Positions 1 to 10,246 of a DNA stretch of 64,000 nt are shown one piece after another. The translations under genes were made by a program, and so were the position numbers. How positions within the stretch are numbered: position 1 is the stretch's first letter; the number at the start of each line of letters is the position of its first letter. Below the pieces are notes generated by a model. It did not search any database. It worked only from the letters and a program-made list of their open reading frames with translations, and was not told the DNA's origin. This stretch comes from Pelodera strongyloides (lineage: Eukaryota > Nematoda > Chromadorea > Rhabditida > Rhabditidae), in NCBI GenBank assembly GCA_036852015.1, contig JAANDG010000024.1, positions 62,001 through 126,000 on the forward strand. The letters run 5' to 3'.

Positions 1-1497
1 GACCGAAGGCAGTGCTATGCGTCTGATTTCGGCGACATTAGATGTATATCACCATAAAGGGGTGTGCATCCCAAGACACCCCTCGTAGCAATGGTAGTTT
101 GAACTGAGCACACTCTGGCCGTCGCTAGCTTACGCCACTCCCAACTCGAAGCTCATTGATATGCTTCGTTATACATATATAGCAAAGTTAGATGACCGAT
201 TTACGATAGAATAGTGTGAAAGCTCTCCATCATAGTTTTCATCCGCGGTTATGTAAAAAAGCTCCTGTTAATAATCACCTTCTATAATACTGATCTGTAA
301 AACAATGCAGTGATGCGAATATTGCATAAGAACTTTCGAGAGTAACACGTCTAGCTGAAGACCATGTGGAGACGAGTTGACGACGAAGATTGGTCACGAC
401 AAGATCACGGAAAACTGTTCGCTCACGAAAAAATCCAGGGAACCGTCACCAGATGGGCATCTACGTTTCCTATGTATAGATGCGCTCAAAATTCATGAAG
501 ATCGAAACATAAACTGCTTCCCAACACCAAGCCTAGTCTGCATCTGCATCTTAAACTGGATGTACAGTATCATAGGGAATCCATGTCACGTGGTAGATCC
601 TCTATGCGCATCGCATAAATCAAACAAAGGATCACCCAGCCACACGTGACCACTGATAACATCTTTCGAAATTTGCATCCAATTGATAAGGAAATGGTGC
701 AGTGTCCGCGCACTACATTATAAATACCACGTACATAAAATGAAATATATTCAACTCTAATGTGCCTAAAATGAAGAAACCTGACTTCAGAGAAAAAAAC
801 GAGACCGATTCTACATGCTTGTCTATGTGTGCTTTTTGTACGTCTGAATGAAGTGGTATTCGTATTGTATAATAAGCTCATCAAAAAAACTTGTCATAAT
901 CTCACTAACTAACAAATCTCATGTAATCACCAGCACACAACAATATAATAGAAACATTTACTTCACACATAACATAACAAACATAGACGATAAAAAGTAC
1001 ACTAGATGTACAAAGGAAACTATCTCTTAAAATCTAATTTACTGTCTAGAATAGCAGAACGTATATTTACTAGGACGGACGGAGTACGTAATGTGCAGGT
1101 AATCCCTAGTCATTTTTGGAAACCCGAAAAACTAGGAGCACACTGTCTGTCGAACCTGAAATATAAGGGAGGGTCACCATACTTCCGATACACATATAAA
1201 AATAACATCCAAAGTTCCATATCCCACCAAGTTTATTCCGACACGCCGTTTTTATTGCCGCAAAGAATTCAAATTAATAAAATGGTGCGTAAAGCAAAAT
1301 GCACGCAATGTAACGCAACTATAAGATACATGAAGAAAACTGAGCGCAGTGCTTAAAAAGGTTCACCAAAGTATTCTCGACATTGCATGTTTCATTCTTG
1401 GCTAATTTGGCTTTCACAAAGATAACCACTATATGAGACAAATCACAAAGATAAATCGGAGGTGGGACACAGCAGATATCGGAAATAACATCCTTAC
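1..1497. other. No recognisable gene
   Basis: AT-rich sequence with only short open frames on both strands. None shows a known motif or a chain of splice-compatible exons. The longest, a 116-codon frame at 1006-1356 on the plus strand, has no similarity I can recognise. The right part should contain the 3' UTR of the minus-strand NDUFAB1 gene. Confidence 0.6.
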
Positions 1498-3504
1498 CTA
1501 TTCGTAGACGTCCTCTCGTTCGCAAATGTATTTGTACACGTCCTTGAGCGTTTTCAACTTCTCGGATTCCTAAAGTTAGAATTTTTTGAGAATGCAATCG
1601 GAAAGTATCTTGGTTTTTCCGGAAACTACTATCAATAAGTGATGAAACGTTTCAGGAATGCAGATGTTCGATAATAGATTTTTCTGAATCCTGAGTAATT
1701 TTCATAATAAAAAAACCTGGAGTCCATTATACAATATGCAAACCTACTACCGGTGCCTGTGTGGCCAAGTTATGATATCTGGAAACATAGAAACACAACG
1801 GTCAACAATATCAAGAGCGTAGTAAAATCAAAATCAATCACCTGAAGAGGGATTTCGAAGCCGAATTCGTCCTCAACGGCCATCATAATCTCAACCTGAA
1901 ACCAATAGACGAGCTAGTTGCTAGTTCTATTTTTTCGTTACAACAGCTTTTACTCGAGGGACCGAGTTAGTAGGTAGCCTACAGAACTTTCCACTACCTG
2001 GTAACCACACGTTGAACAAGTTCAACCAGGCACACATGAAATAGTCTAATCATCAAAAAGATGATGGATTCATCATTCATGAGAACATCAATGTCATTGT
2101 TACAGAAGACGCATGCTACTTCAAATACCCACCCAGCAGTTAAACTCTAACTAAAAAATAGGTTTCGGTGCTAACCGCAACTTGAAACTCTCTCAAGACT
2201 CTGTCTGATAGATTACCGTTCATTAATGTTTTCTAGGTACATCCTTATAAACCATAAAGCCTTCAAAAATTATAATAATCAATTACTACGAGAGAATACA
2301 CTGAGAAACTGGATAATGTCATGGTTACGATTAGGAACAAGAACAAATCTTACGTGATCAAGGGAGTCGAATCCGAGATCCTGTGCGAAGGAGGCTTCCA
2401 ACTTAAGAAGAGTCTCCTTGTCAGCTGGGAAACGATCCCACGCACGCACTGCCTTCAAGACACGCTGTTCAACCTGAACAACACGTTACACTGAAATACA
2501 TGAAAATGTTTATAAGCTACGGATGGTGATTATCAACAAAAACATGTTATTTAAACCTAAACGCAATCAAAACGGCTCGCGAAGAGACGGCACTCCGACG
2601 TGACATAAAAAAAAGATACAATATCAGCTTTAAGAGGTTAATATACCCGCCTACAATATCAGATTTAAGAGGTTAATATACCCGCCTCCTTGAAGGTTAG
2701 CTGCTTGGGAGGGTCGAATGGCCCGAAGACTTCTACCTGGCTGTAACGTTTCTGAAATACAGGCTTTTGTATAAAATATAACATCTTCATCTTATTCTTG
2801 TGTCTCGTTTTACTGTGATACAGTTACACCGAGGAGTTCTTTATTTTTTTGGTTGATGGACGCTTTATTGGTGTGCTTTCTCTTTATAGTTTTGCAAAAA
2901 AAAATTGCCAATATCGAGTGGCTTATCGACTAAAAGCCATTCGCGGCGCTGCGATATTTTATTGTAGAGCATAAGGTTTCCTGCGGGTGGAGGGTATTCA
3001 CTGTGCTAGTTTTTGAGTACCTGTTGTAATAGCTTTACTTTTACCTAAGCCCACTCGTTCAGTTCTTATCTCGTGGCCCATTTTTTGAGGTAACCATACA
3101 ATATCGCCCACATATCATACGATCGCGGCAAATATTTGCAAAACTTGAAATTCCTGACACCATTACCTATACATTACGCTTGATTTCCATTGTTTTATTA
3201 TCAAATCACCTGTTTGCTAATCAACGACAACACGACGAGTTATATACTACTTTCTTTTCATCATTTCAGTGTGTGTGTGTGATGCACACCCTGTGGTGAT
3301 ATTTAATAAATAAATAATAAATCTTCGAGTAAATATGTAAAGTGAGATGTCGAGAACACTCTAAATAGGAGAACTTCACACCTGGAATGGTAGATTGTAT
3401 GTTGAAGCGAGAGGAGCCGTCCTCCGAGTAAGGGCCGAAGAACAGGCCTGTCGGCTTGCAGAAACGGCCACTCGGGCACATACAGCAATGGATCGCCGCA
3501 GCAT
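1498..3504 (-). CDS. NDUFAB1: Mitochondrial acyl carrier protein / complex I subunit NDUFAB1
   Basis: Five exons on the minus strand: 3504-3382, 2751-2686, 2473-2354, 1895-1842 and 1569-1498, giving 144 residues. The first exon is an Arg/Ser/Ala-rich, acid-free leader starting MLRRSIAVCARVAVSASRQ, typical of a mitochondrial presequence. The mature part carries the ACP signature LGFDSLDHVEIMMAVEDEFG; the Ser in DSLD is the 4'-phosphopantetheine attachment site. The chain ends in EDVYE, like animal NDUFAB1. In this family the protein carries growing acyl chains in mitochondrial fatty-acid synthesis, is a structural subunit of complex I, and supports LYR-protein assembly. All joins keep frame. 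Intron 2 needs a GC donor (GAG|GCGGGT); the nearby GT at +4 would break the frame. An acceptor-like ATTTTCATAG ends 4 nt before the ATG. The stop is TAG at 1500-1498. Confidence 0.93.
2619..2688. repeat. 35-bp tandem duplication over an NDUFAB1 splice donor
   Basis: Two adjacent 35-bp copies, 2619-2653 and 2654-2688, differ at about two positions. The right copy includes the last three bases of NDUFAB1 exon 2 and its donor. The left copy lies inside the intron and so duplicates a donor-like GCGGGTATATT. Confidence 0.85.
2915..3325 (+). mobile_element. Diverged, 5'-truncated LINE 3' end in NDUFAB1 intron 1
   Basis: This stretch keeps, in order, landmarks of the 3' UTR of the intact LINE at 13398-13811: GTGGCTTATC, CTGCGGGTGGAGG, a GCTAG..TTGAG block, TTCATCATTT, GATGCACAC, and an AATAAATAATAAA tail. 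Spacing differs and no coding part remains. I infer an old 5'-truncated copy of the same family, inserted antisense to NDUFAB1. Exact ends are uncertain. Confidence 0.5.
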
Positions 3505-3511
3505 GGCCCTA
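3505..3511 (-). promoter_or_regulatory. Probable spliced-leader acceptor of NDUFAB1
   Basis: Read on the minus strand, the T-rich TTATTTTCATAG is followed by GGCC and then the ATG. The AG is at 3510-3509, four bases from the start codon, too close for an ordinary 5' UTR. This suggests trans-splicing. Confidence 0.6.
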
Positions 3512-3898
3512 TGAAAATAATGAAGCGTAACTTTTCAGGACGAAACATGCAATCGTATAAGACACATAAACTCTGGTCACAGCAAAAACAAGCCTCTTGA
3601 CCGAAGAAAAGACACGAGCGAAGACAAATACGTGTCTCTAATGAACAAATACATAAATTCATTCAATAATATGAAGCAATAAAACTAAAAGAACACCAGC
3701 TTATACTAACAACTTTTCTCTCGCAAATTTTAAAAAATTGGGCGTTACGCTATTCGTAGTATCGTATGATACAGTAGGCTCCTAGTGCGAATTAATAAAT
3801 AACAGAAACCGAAACATTTTTGCGAACGTTTATTTCCATATCTTAATCAAATATTTGGTTGGTTAAGAATTAATTAATCGGAAAACGCAAGTTGTTCT

Positions 3899-4653
3899 TC
3901 AAGGGGCCTTCTGCGCAATCTTCGCCAGTTCTTCAGGTGTCATGTCGGGGCATCGCTCATATCTGGAATGGCCACTTTATTCGTTCCTAATTCAGAACCT
4001 TGCATAAATATTATTTGAAAAAAGCTAGTATTTAAGAAAAAAAAAGAAGAAATCGGTTAAGGACTCCTAAAGATTTTTTTAAATTCGAATTCCCCCTATT
4101 CACTATGAAAACTTACCCGTCTCCTCCCTCTTCATTGACTTTCGAGATAGTTGAGGCTCCCTTCTTGGCTGGAGACGTCGGAGGTGGTGCAGATGCCGGA
4201 GTTTTGCTAACCTAAAGGAATATTAACGCAATCGAAGTTCAGACTCTCGGTTGTTGCTTTCGATATATGTATGGAAGAGCAGAAAGCTGCATCAGAAAAA
4301 TGGCACTACTTCACTGTAATATAAATGAGGAAATAAAACATGTGAAACATGTCACTGACCTCTGAGCTGGCAGCACTCTGAAATTGTTGAATAAATTATA
4401 ATATACTTCGAGACCGGATCTTCAGTAAGACTGTAAGACATATGAATAATGATAAACCGCACGTAACCGGAAGATACTGTAATAATGTACTGTGTAGTGT
4501 ACTCTAACGCTAACCCGAAAATAAACAGGCTCATAAACTTGCCGAAACTTTGGATGCTTGTGAGGCAGTCCCTTTGTCCTTTTTGCCACAGACAAACACG
4601 ACAAATACAATGACAACCACAGAATGGGCGTAGAACAGAACCAACGACAGCAT
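3899..4653 (-). CDS. Small single-pass membrane protein, unknown family
   Basis: Four exons on the minus strand: 4653-4543, 4377-4360, 4211-4117 and 3962-3899, giving 95 residues. Residues 1-22 (starting MLSLVLFYAHSVVVIVFVVF) form a hydrophobic segment that is either an uncleaved signal-anchor or a signal peptide. A KKDKG stop-transfer-like stretch follows. Residues 28-65 are Ser/Ala/Pro/Lys-rich and probably disordered. The tail YERCPDMTPEELAKIAQKAP is compact, acidic and helix-prone and looks like the conserved part. Intron 1 uses a GC donor (TCG|GCAAGT); the GT alternatives break frame. A TTTTCTAG acceptor lies 32 nt before the ATG. The stop codon is about 390 bp upstream of NDUFAB1 on the same strand, so the two could share a promoter. 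I do not recognise the family; topology with the tail in the cytosol is inferred. Confidence 0.75.
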
Positions 4654-4690
4654 TGTGATTCTTCTAATGGAACGATCCGATTTTTCTAGA
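4654..4690 (-). promoter_or_regulatory. Probable spliced-leader acceptor of the 95-residue gene
   Basis: The minus strand reads TTGTTTTCTAG, with the AG at 4687-4686, then a 32-nt leader to the ATG at 4653. It has the form of a good acceptor, and I see no upstream exon that fits it. Confidence 0.5.
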
Positions 4691-5225
4691 AAACAAGAAT
4701 TTTTGTTGGTTTGTATGATCTCTTGTTTGCAGCCCGATATTCACTAGAGACTCCTGTTTACAGCACGATATTCACTAGAGACGTCAGCGCTTGGCACTCA
4801 GCCGACCAGAGATCGAATCCAGCCACGCACACTAGCCTAGCCGTAGCCTGAGGACTTCGCGGGATTTGTCTATCGTCAAAAACGTATAATTTCTCAAAAC
4901 CTCATTGGAAAGAACACCGACCGCCTTTATCCGATCCGAGAAAGTCTCCGACTGACAATAAAGTAGTTATATAAAGTCAGTCTGTCACATGGAATAACCA
5001 ACCTCTAGAAGACGAGAGCGCGATAGGTCTGCATACACAAAACGAACGCTTGTGCTATGAGTCGATACAAGGGGCCGTAGTGAAATGAACCAGTGTGGGA
5101 AAGAAGTGCTCCTTTATACTTCAGCATATAATATGCTAATTTGTCATTGTAGCTTTTTCACCTATGCCTATGAAGTTCAGGTCCAGAAATGTTGTTAGCA
5201 TCATCCGTTTTGCTGAATAACCTAA
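4691..5225. other. Intergenic, no gene seen
   Basis: No coding signal on either strand. The upstream promoter of the minus-strand pair would lie here. A short near-direct repeat around 4725-4780 (GCACGATATTCACTAGAGAC) is the only structure noticed. Confidence 0.5.
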
Positions 5226-5399
5226 TTAAAGCAAAATACCAGCCGGTTTTTGAAACGCATCTCAAGTACTTGCATTCCTATGCATCTATGCAACGAGGGG
5301 TCTAATTGGGGTCTAGTTTTCATTCAAATTTTTCATATGCTGCTTAAGAAAACATGTGTACGCAATGCGTTTCAAAACCCCGCCGGTATTTCGCTTTAA
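5226..5399. mobile_element. TTAA-flanked MITE, family 2
   Basis: Inverted ends TTAAAGC(A/G)AAATACC(A/G)GCCGG and the complement ending CCGGTATTTCGCTTTAA bracket 174 bp without coding capacity. Both ends carry TTAA, the target site of piggyBac-type transposases. The same termini recur near 36.35, 41.4, 42.1, 44.55, 45.77 and 59.89 kb. Confidence 0.8.
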
Positions 5400-5494
5400 A
5401 GTATTTGCGAAACACACTTCAAACATCGTGCTTCTAGAATATTCGGCTCTATTGTAGAATTACTGTCCTATGGAAATCTAAGTGTCCGCACAAG

Positions 5495-6440
5495 GGAGCC
5501 AACCGTCCCATGAGCATGACACCCGTCCCATGAGAGGGACAACCGCCCCCCTGGGGAATCTAGCCTTCTCTTATTGTTAGACCTTCAACCGTGCCATGAA
5601 AATCTGCGCGTCCCTTGGCCGTTTCCCGTCCCTTGGTCCATATTTTTTGTCAAGAAAATTAATATGCACGAATGTTTGAGTGGGACATCACATCCGCTCT
5701 GGCATATAAATTGCATCAATTAGGCTCTCCAGTTACTTATGTTCTGCAGTTAATAGACAAGCTCTAATGACCTTTATCTCACAAGAACATATATGAAGCC
5801 CTAAATTATTTAACTTAAGCTGGGTGCTAAGCATTCTCAACAACCAACTACACCACGCCATGTGCATTGAAGCATAGATCTTGGCTTGGCCCCGCTTGGC
5901 ACCCTCAACTCGCATGCAAAAAAAATACAGTTCGGATGACTTCTTTGAAATGGTTGGGACGGGACTGGGTAGTCTATGGGACCGTTTAGAAGGACCTGCA
6001 TGGGACGGCTAGATTCTCTTCAACGTGAAACTTGGCGACATCGCCGCGCCAAAAATGAGGGTCCGCCACAGCGGTGCCGCGCACTCCGCCTAAGGTGCGC
6101 GGCGGGTGCGCCGGAGTGCGCGAATGGTAAATGGCGCACATACGGCGTTCTCAGGGCGCATCTGGAGCGCACCTACGGCGGACTTGCGGCGGAACCTACG
6201 AACAGTTCGCCGCAGGTTCACCCAACTGAGTTGAATATCCTTTCGCGCACCTGTGGCGCGCCTACCGCGCGCTCTAGGCGCAGTGCGCCGCCCCGCTGTG
6301 GCAGACCGTCATTTTTGGCGCGGCGATGTCGCCAAGTTTCCCCAGTGTTGGGACGATTCTTTCTCTCGTAGGACGGTTGGCCCACATATTTTCATGGGAC
6401 GCCTAAAATCATATGGGACGCCTAGATCTCCATGGGACGG
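5495..6440. mobile_element. Large GC-rich fold-back element
   Basis: Outer arms hold repeated CCGTCCCATGAG-type units at 5508-5560 and their complement ATGGGACG at 5950-6010 and 6360-6440. Inside, 6027-6340 is a second fold-back: GAAACTTGGCGACATCGCC at the left and GGCGATGTCGCCAAGTTTC at the right, with long GC-rich arms. The inner part recurs at 61493-61764. There is no transposase; open frames here follow from base composition. Probably a non-autonomous DNA element nested in another. Confidence 0.7.
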
Positions 6441-6767
6441 TAATTGTACATAGAGCCGACTTTTCACAATGAGTATTCAAATTACAGTACATGACTGAAC
6501 TTTCGCTTGCATGCGTAAAGACCAAAAGCATGCACCGGACAGGCGAGTTTTTTTTTAGTACTGCTTTCCGGTCAGACGCATGGCGGCAGCACTTCATTTG
6601 CTAACTCTAATAAATGTAGAGGATGTGAAGGTTTTGACAGTAAAATGACAGTACTACAAAACAATCCCGAACGCGCACTTTTTTCAGAAAGCTCCGCCCA
6701 CCCTTCTTCAAAAGGATGTGCGTTAGCTGCGGTTCTGTATACGAAATGCGGTATGCGGTTTCCAATA

Positions 6768-7027
6768 TGGGGTTTGCAAGTATGCCAAAAACCGCGAGTT
6801 TTCCTTGCAAGTATCAATTCGCAAAATCGTGTGCTTTTCACACACTTTTACCGTAATTTTGACACATCCGCACTATAGAAAATCCGCCATTAAAGACATT
6901 TTTTGTTGAACAATTGGTCCCGTGGCGATCGGTCGTAAAAACTGCCTGTAGATATGCTCGTGTAGTGCCAAGATACGGTAAATTTTTCGATACTTGCAAG
7001 GAAAATCGGGCATACTTGCAAACCCCA
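6768..7027. mobile_element. 260-bp fold-back element
   Basis: Terminal inverted repeats TGGGGTTTGCAAGTATGCC at the left and GGCATACTTGCAAACCCCA at the right, extended by TTTTCCTTGCAAGTATC and its complement. No coding capacity. Related arms seem to occur near 37.6 kb and 39.97-40.17 kb. Confidence 0.75.
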
Positions 7028-7539
7028 ATAACTATATGTTCCTATTTGGCACAGTGTCGCCCGCTGAAACTGACATGATGGCGTCCTTTCGGGCTCCCCA
7101 AGACAGAGCCCTGGCGACAGAGAGTTACAGGGAATTGTATGCTAGCGTACTCATGTCATACCGTGCGACAGGACGGTCATCGAGGGAAACTCCCTTCCAG
7201 TTAGGAGCTGTGGTGAACAGAACTTTTTAATACGGGCGACAGGCTGTCATTGAGGGAAACTCCCTGTCAATATGGGGGTTTGAGGGAAACTCCCTGTCAA
7301 GAAAGAACAGAGAAGTATCCCCAAAAAATTCGGTCTGTTTCTGTCACTTGCCTATTAATACGGAAAATTAAAAATATTCTCGTGTAGTTTTTTATTTATT
7401 TATTTATTTATTAAATACACCAAAAGGTGTTCATCCGAGGATGAAACCTGCATATATAATAAAAATAATAAAAAATATTATCGTGTAGTTCCAGGATACG
7501 GCGGTAAATTTTCAGCATACTTGGAGTGGAAACCTATAG

Positions 7540-7830
7540 TTTTGTGGTATTGTTCTTCTGATAGTATTGTTCTTTCGAGTTTCGTTGATTCTTTTAAAAC
7601 CCGCATTGACGAGCTTGATTTAATCGAGCTTTATGAAGTAGCAAATAGAAACATTCACCCTTAGTTATTCACATGTACCTCCATTCCATTGTTGTACATA
7701 GTTTTCTTCGCTTGTTATATGCGCTTTACTACTCTCATTGTTATTTTTTTGTTGTCGTTGTTATTATATTATTGTTGTCGTTTTTTTTGTCTTCCGCTTT
7801 ACTTCGGTGTAGTACACTGAATAAAGTATT
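7540..7830 (+). pseudogene. 5'-truncated LINE: ORF2 C-terminus and 3' UTR
   Basis: An open frame ending TAG at 7664 reads ..SDSIVLSSFVDSFKTRIDE.. then LDLIELYEVANRNIHP. This is the C-terminal pattern of CR1/Jockey-type LINE ORF2 proteins (W..LPD.IV.S.SV..FK.RLD). A T-rich region with AATAAAG near 7822 follows. The upstream enzymatic domains are missing, as usual for a truncated insertion. Confidence 0.5.
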
Positions 7831-7900
7831 CATATATTTCCTCAGATTTCGTTATTTGTATTGCTGTGTACGCTACAGAGATCGCATTTTTTCTCACGCA

Positions 7901-8060
7901 ACTCAGGGGCCGCCAGGCAGGACTGCGGACAAACCTAGACCGTAGGCAGCACTGCGGACAGTGAAACGGCAGTCCCGCCTAAAATTTCCGACCGATTTTC
8001 TGCAAAATCCCGGCAGCACTGCGGCTATTAGTGCACTAAACGTGCATTTTCCAAATGCAC
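7901..8060. repeat. GC-rich repeat, inverted relative of 15310-15476
   Basis: It begins CTCAGGGGCCGCCAGGCAGG, whose complement ends the repeat at 15476. Both contain GCAGCACTGCGGACAG blocks. It looks like a non-autonomous element in opposite orientations at two sites. No coding content. Confidence 0.6.
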
Positions 8061-8332
8061 GGCGCCCGCACCCTGTGTATTTTTCCAAAATCTTTTTTTT
8101 GGGGAATACATTTTCGCAATTTGTTTGTTGTCTGAGATGAGCGTTATTGTTATAACTTTTGCTTGTACCGTTTTGGTTACAGATGTTTGCTGCCCTATTG
8201 ACGTTCGAGAAACCGCAACGAAGACGGGCCGGATTTTGGCAGTAGGCCATTCATCTATCGTCTGTTTGCATCTATCATCTATGTGTAGAACGTTTGAAGC
8301 AAGAGGGGTCTTAGAGATCAACTTTTTTTCAG

Positions 8333-8997
8333 TGCTACATCAGCAGAAGGAACTGAACAGGAGGTGTCAAATGCAATGCACATCGATGTGTGCAGGGCGG
8401 TGAGAGTTTCACCCATAACGATGTTCAAATAGTTCAAAGGTAAGTTGTGGCCTTTTGCAAGAGGCATGTGCCAAATTTATTGAGACATAGGAATGTGTAA
8501 AAAGATGAGGTTAAAAAGGTGATGTCTTAACCTTTCACAATACAATTTAATTTAGCTTTAGGTCAAATTCACAAGCGAAGGGCGTACTTAGCGCAAGGCA
8601 AAGTGCTATTGAAGAATGTATGAATATATGACTACTGGACTACGGAAAGGTTTGTTGTTCGTATTACATATTGTCCCGCTACATTGAGTCCTCCATTTAT
8701 TCATAGCGCTTGGTATTGCACTAAAGAAGAAAACTTTCAGAAATCGTTGCCTCGAGCTGTCAGGAACAGAACTACGAGCCGCATTATTTGGAGAATACAA
8801 AAGTAAGTAAATATTCCCCTTGCTGTTAATTCCATACACCACCGATTATCGCTTTTTATTCGCATTTTACTTCATATTATTACAGTAACCTTGGCAACGT
8901 CAACAAGGGAGCGTGGAGTTGGTTGGAGTTCTTCAGTATCATTTGCAAAGTCTTCTTGACTGCGCGCGGATACCAGGTATACTTCTTGAATTCCTAA
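8333..8997 (+). CDS. Possible 3' exons of an unknown gene
   Basis: Three plus-strand segments have good splice signals and agree in phase: 8333-8399 (after CTTTTTTTCAG, ending at GTGAGA), 8741-8802 (after AACTTTCAG, ending at GTAAGT), and 8886-8997 (after TATTACAG, ending TAA). They read ATSAEGTEQEVSNAMHIDVC.., then KSLPRAVRNRTTSRII.., then NLGNVNKGAWSWLEFFSIIC..VYFLNS. I recognise no domain and find no start exon upstream, so this may be a partial or broken gene, or chance. Its last codon lies 47 bp before the 16-bp repeat array that precedes the LINE. Confidence 0.3.
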
Positions 8998-9044
8998 ATC
9001 CCTATAATTATAACCCTGAGCCTGTGTATAACAATGCTTTTTTA

Positions 9045-9204
9045 TTCTGATTATAATTCATTCTGATTATAATTCATTCTGATTATAATTCATTCTGATT
9101 ATAATTCATTCTGATTATAATTCATTCTGATTATAATTCATTCTGATTATAATTCATTCTGATTATAATTCATTCTGATTATAATTCATTCTGATTATAA
9201 TTCA
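9045..9204. repeat. 16-bp tandem array, ten copies
   Basis: Ten consecutive, essentially identical copies of TTCTGATTATAATTCA. The array ends 110 bp before ORF1 of the LINE. It may be a tandem 5' UTR of that element or a local minisatellite beside its insertion point. Confidence 0.9.
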
Positions 9205-9314
9205 CGTAGCGCGCGGCGGTTTTCCGAGGCTCTGCGACACAACCTCGGTCAGTATTATTCCTTTTGACAGTATTGCAACTAATAGTTAGTAAATATCTTT
9301 CATTGTAAGATTTA

Positions 9315-10205
9315 ATGGAGGTGGATAAGGATAAGGGCGTAGACGCTCCTGTTCCAAGGAGTGCAGCCAAGAGGGATAGAAATAGTGATGGGAGTTCTTC
9401 ACCTAGGGGGCATTCTCCTAAGCGTAAGGAGGTTGAGCTCAGTGAAATTCTGGGCATGGGTGAAGTAGAGCTTGAAGGTATGCTTCAAGTAGGACAGGAT
9501 GGATTACATCTAGATGCAGGGCAAGCTGGAAAACTGATTGATGCTGTCCAGAAACTAATTTCTTTGGCTAAGGGGGTTATTAGTGGCACCTCTAGCCTCG
9601 TAATGGACAGTGTCAGGGAGGAGCGTAGGCTCCGTAGTCTAGTTATTTCAGTTCCCAATGTTCCCCCTCCTCCTAATCACAACATGGACCTTCCAAAAGA
9701 AACTATTGCTCGTAATGAAGTAGCGGAGGAGACAACCCAGACATTGAATCTCAAAGCAATGATTAAGTTCTTAGGTATTACAGAAGCTCCCTGTGCCCTA
9801 TACAAAATGAATGCTTTTTTGTGGAAGCTTGAAATGCCTTCTCGTGCTTCCCGTTCCAAAATTCTCAGTAGAAAACACCGGCTCAAGGATACAAAGTGGG
9901 GTAGGGTATTCATCAGGGAGAGTATGACTTTCGAACAGAGGCAACGTTTGAATGAAATGCGCACTCAGCGGGATTATCTTAACAGTATGGGAGGCCAGCA
10001 AAGGTGGCAGCTACGGGATGATAAGTTGGTGTGGGCGTCAGAAAATGGTGTGGACAGGACCAAATTGGCGTTTGAGACTTGCATTCCTCCTGGTTGGGTA
10101 AATCCACGGCACACTAATAGACCTCGGTCGGGTCCTCCCCCAAACAATTTCACTCCTAATAGTTTCACGGGTTCTGTTGGTACTAACCGGCAGGTGGGAA
10201 ACTAA
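9315..10205 (+). CDS. LINE ORF1 protein
   Basis: 296 residues from ATG. The N-terminus is charged (MEVDKDKGVDAPVPRSAAKR) with an RGHSPKRKE basic patch. A middle segment at about 40-90 is leucine-rich and probably helical or coiled coil (LSEILGMGEVELEGML). The C-terminus is Pro/Asn/Arg-rich (RPRSGPPPNNFTPNS). No CCHC zinc knuckle is visible, unlike many Jockey ORF1 proteins. The family role is binding element RNA in the ribonucleoprotein. It ends TAA at 10205, 41 bp before ORF2, so ORF2 is probably translated by reinitiation or a similar route. Confidence 0.75.
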   Translation: MEVDKDKGVDAPVPRSAAKRDRNSDGSSSPRGHSPKRKEVELSEILGMGEVELEGMLQVGQDGLHLDAGQAGKLIDAVQKLISLAKGVISGTSSLVMDSVREERRLRSLVISVPNVPPPPNHNMDLPKETIARNEVAEETTQTLNLKAMIKFLGITEAPCALYKMNAFLWKLEMPSRASRSKILSRKHRLKDTKWGRVFIRESMTFEQRQRLNEMRTQRDYLNSMGGQQRWQLRDDKLVWASENGVDRTKLAFETCIPPGWVNPRHTNRPRSGPPPNNFTPNSFTGSVGTNRQVGN

Positions 10206-10246
10206 GAGGGCAAATTAAGGAACATGAGACGATTTTAGTATCTTTT

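Noticed and set aside
1006..1356. 116-codon plus-strand frame
   Set aside because: No motif, no splice context, and it lies in the likely 3' flank of NDUFAB1.
5976..6371. 131-codon Arg-rich frame
   Set aside because: Lies wholly within a GC-rich fold-back; the second copy at 61.5 kb does not keep the frame.
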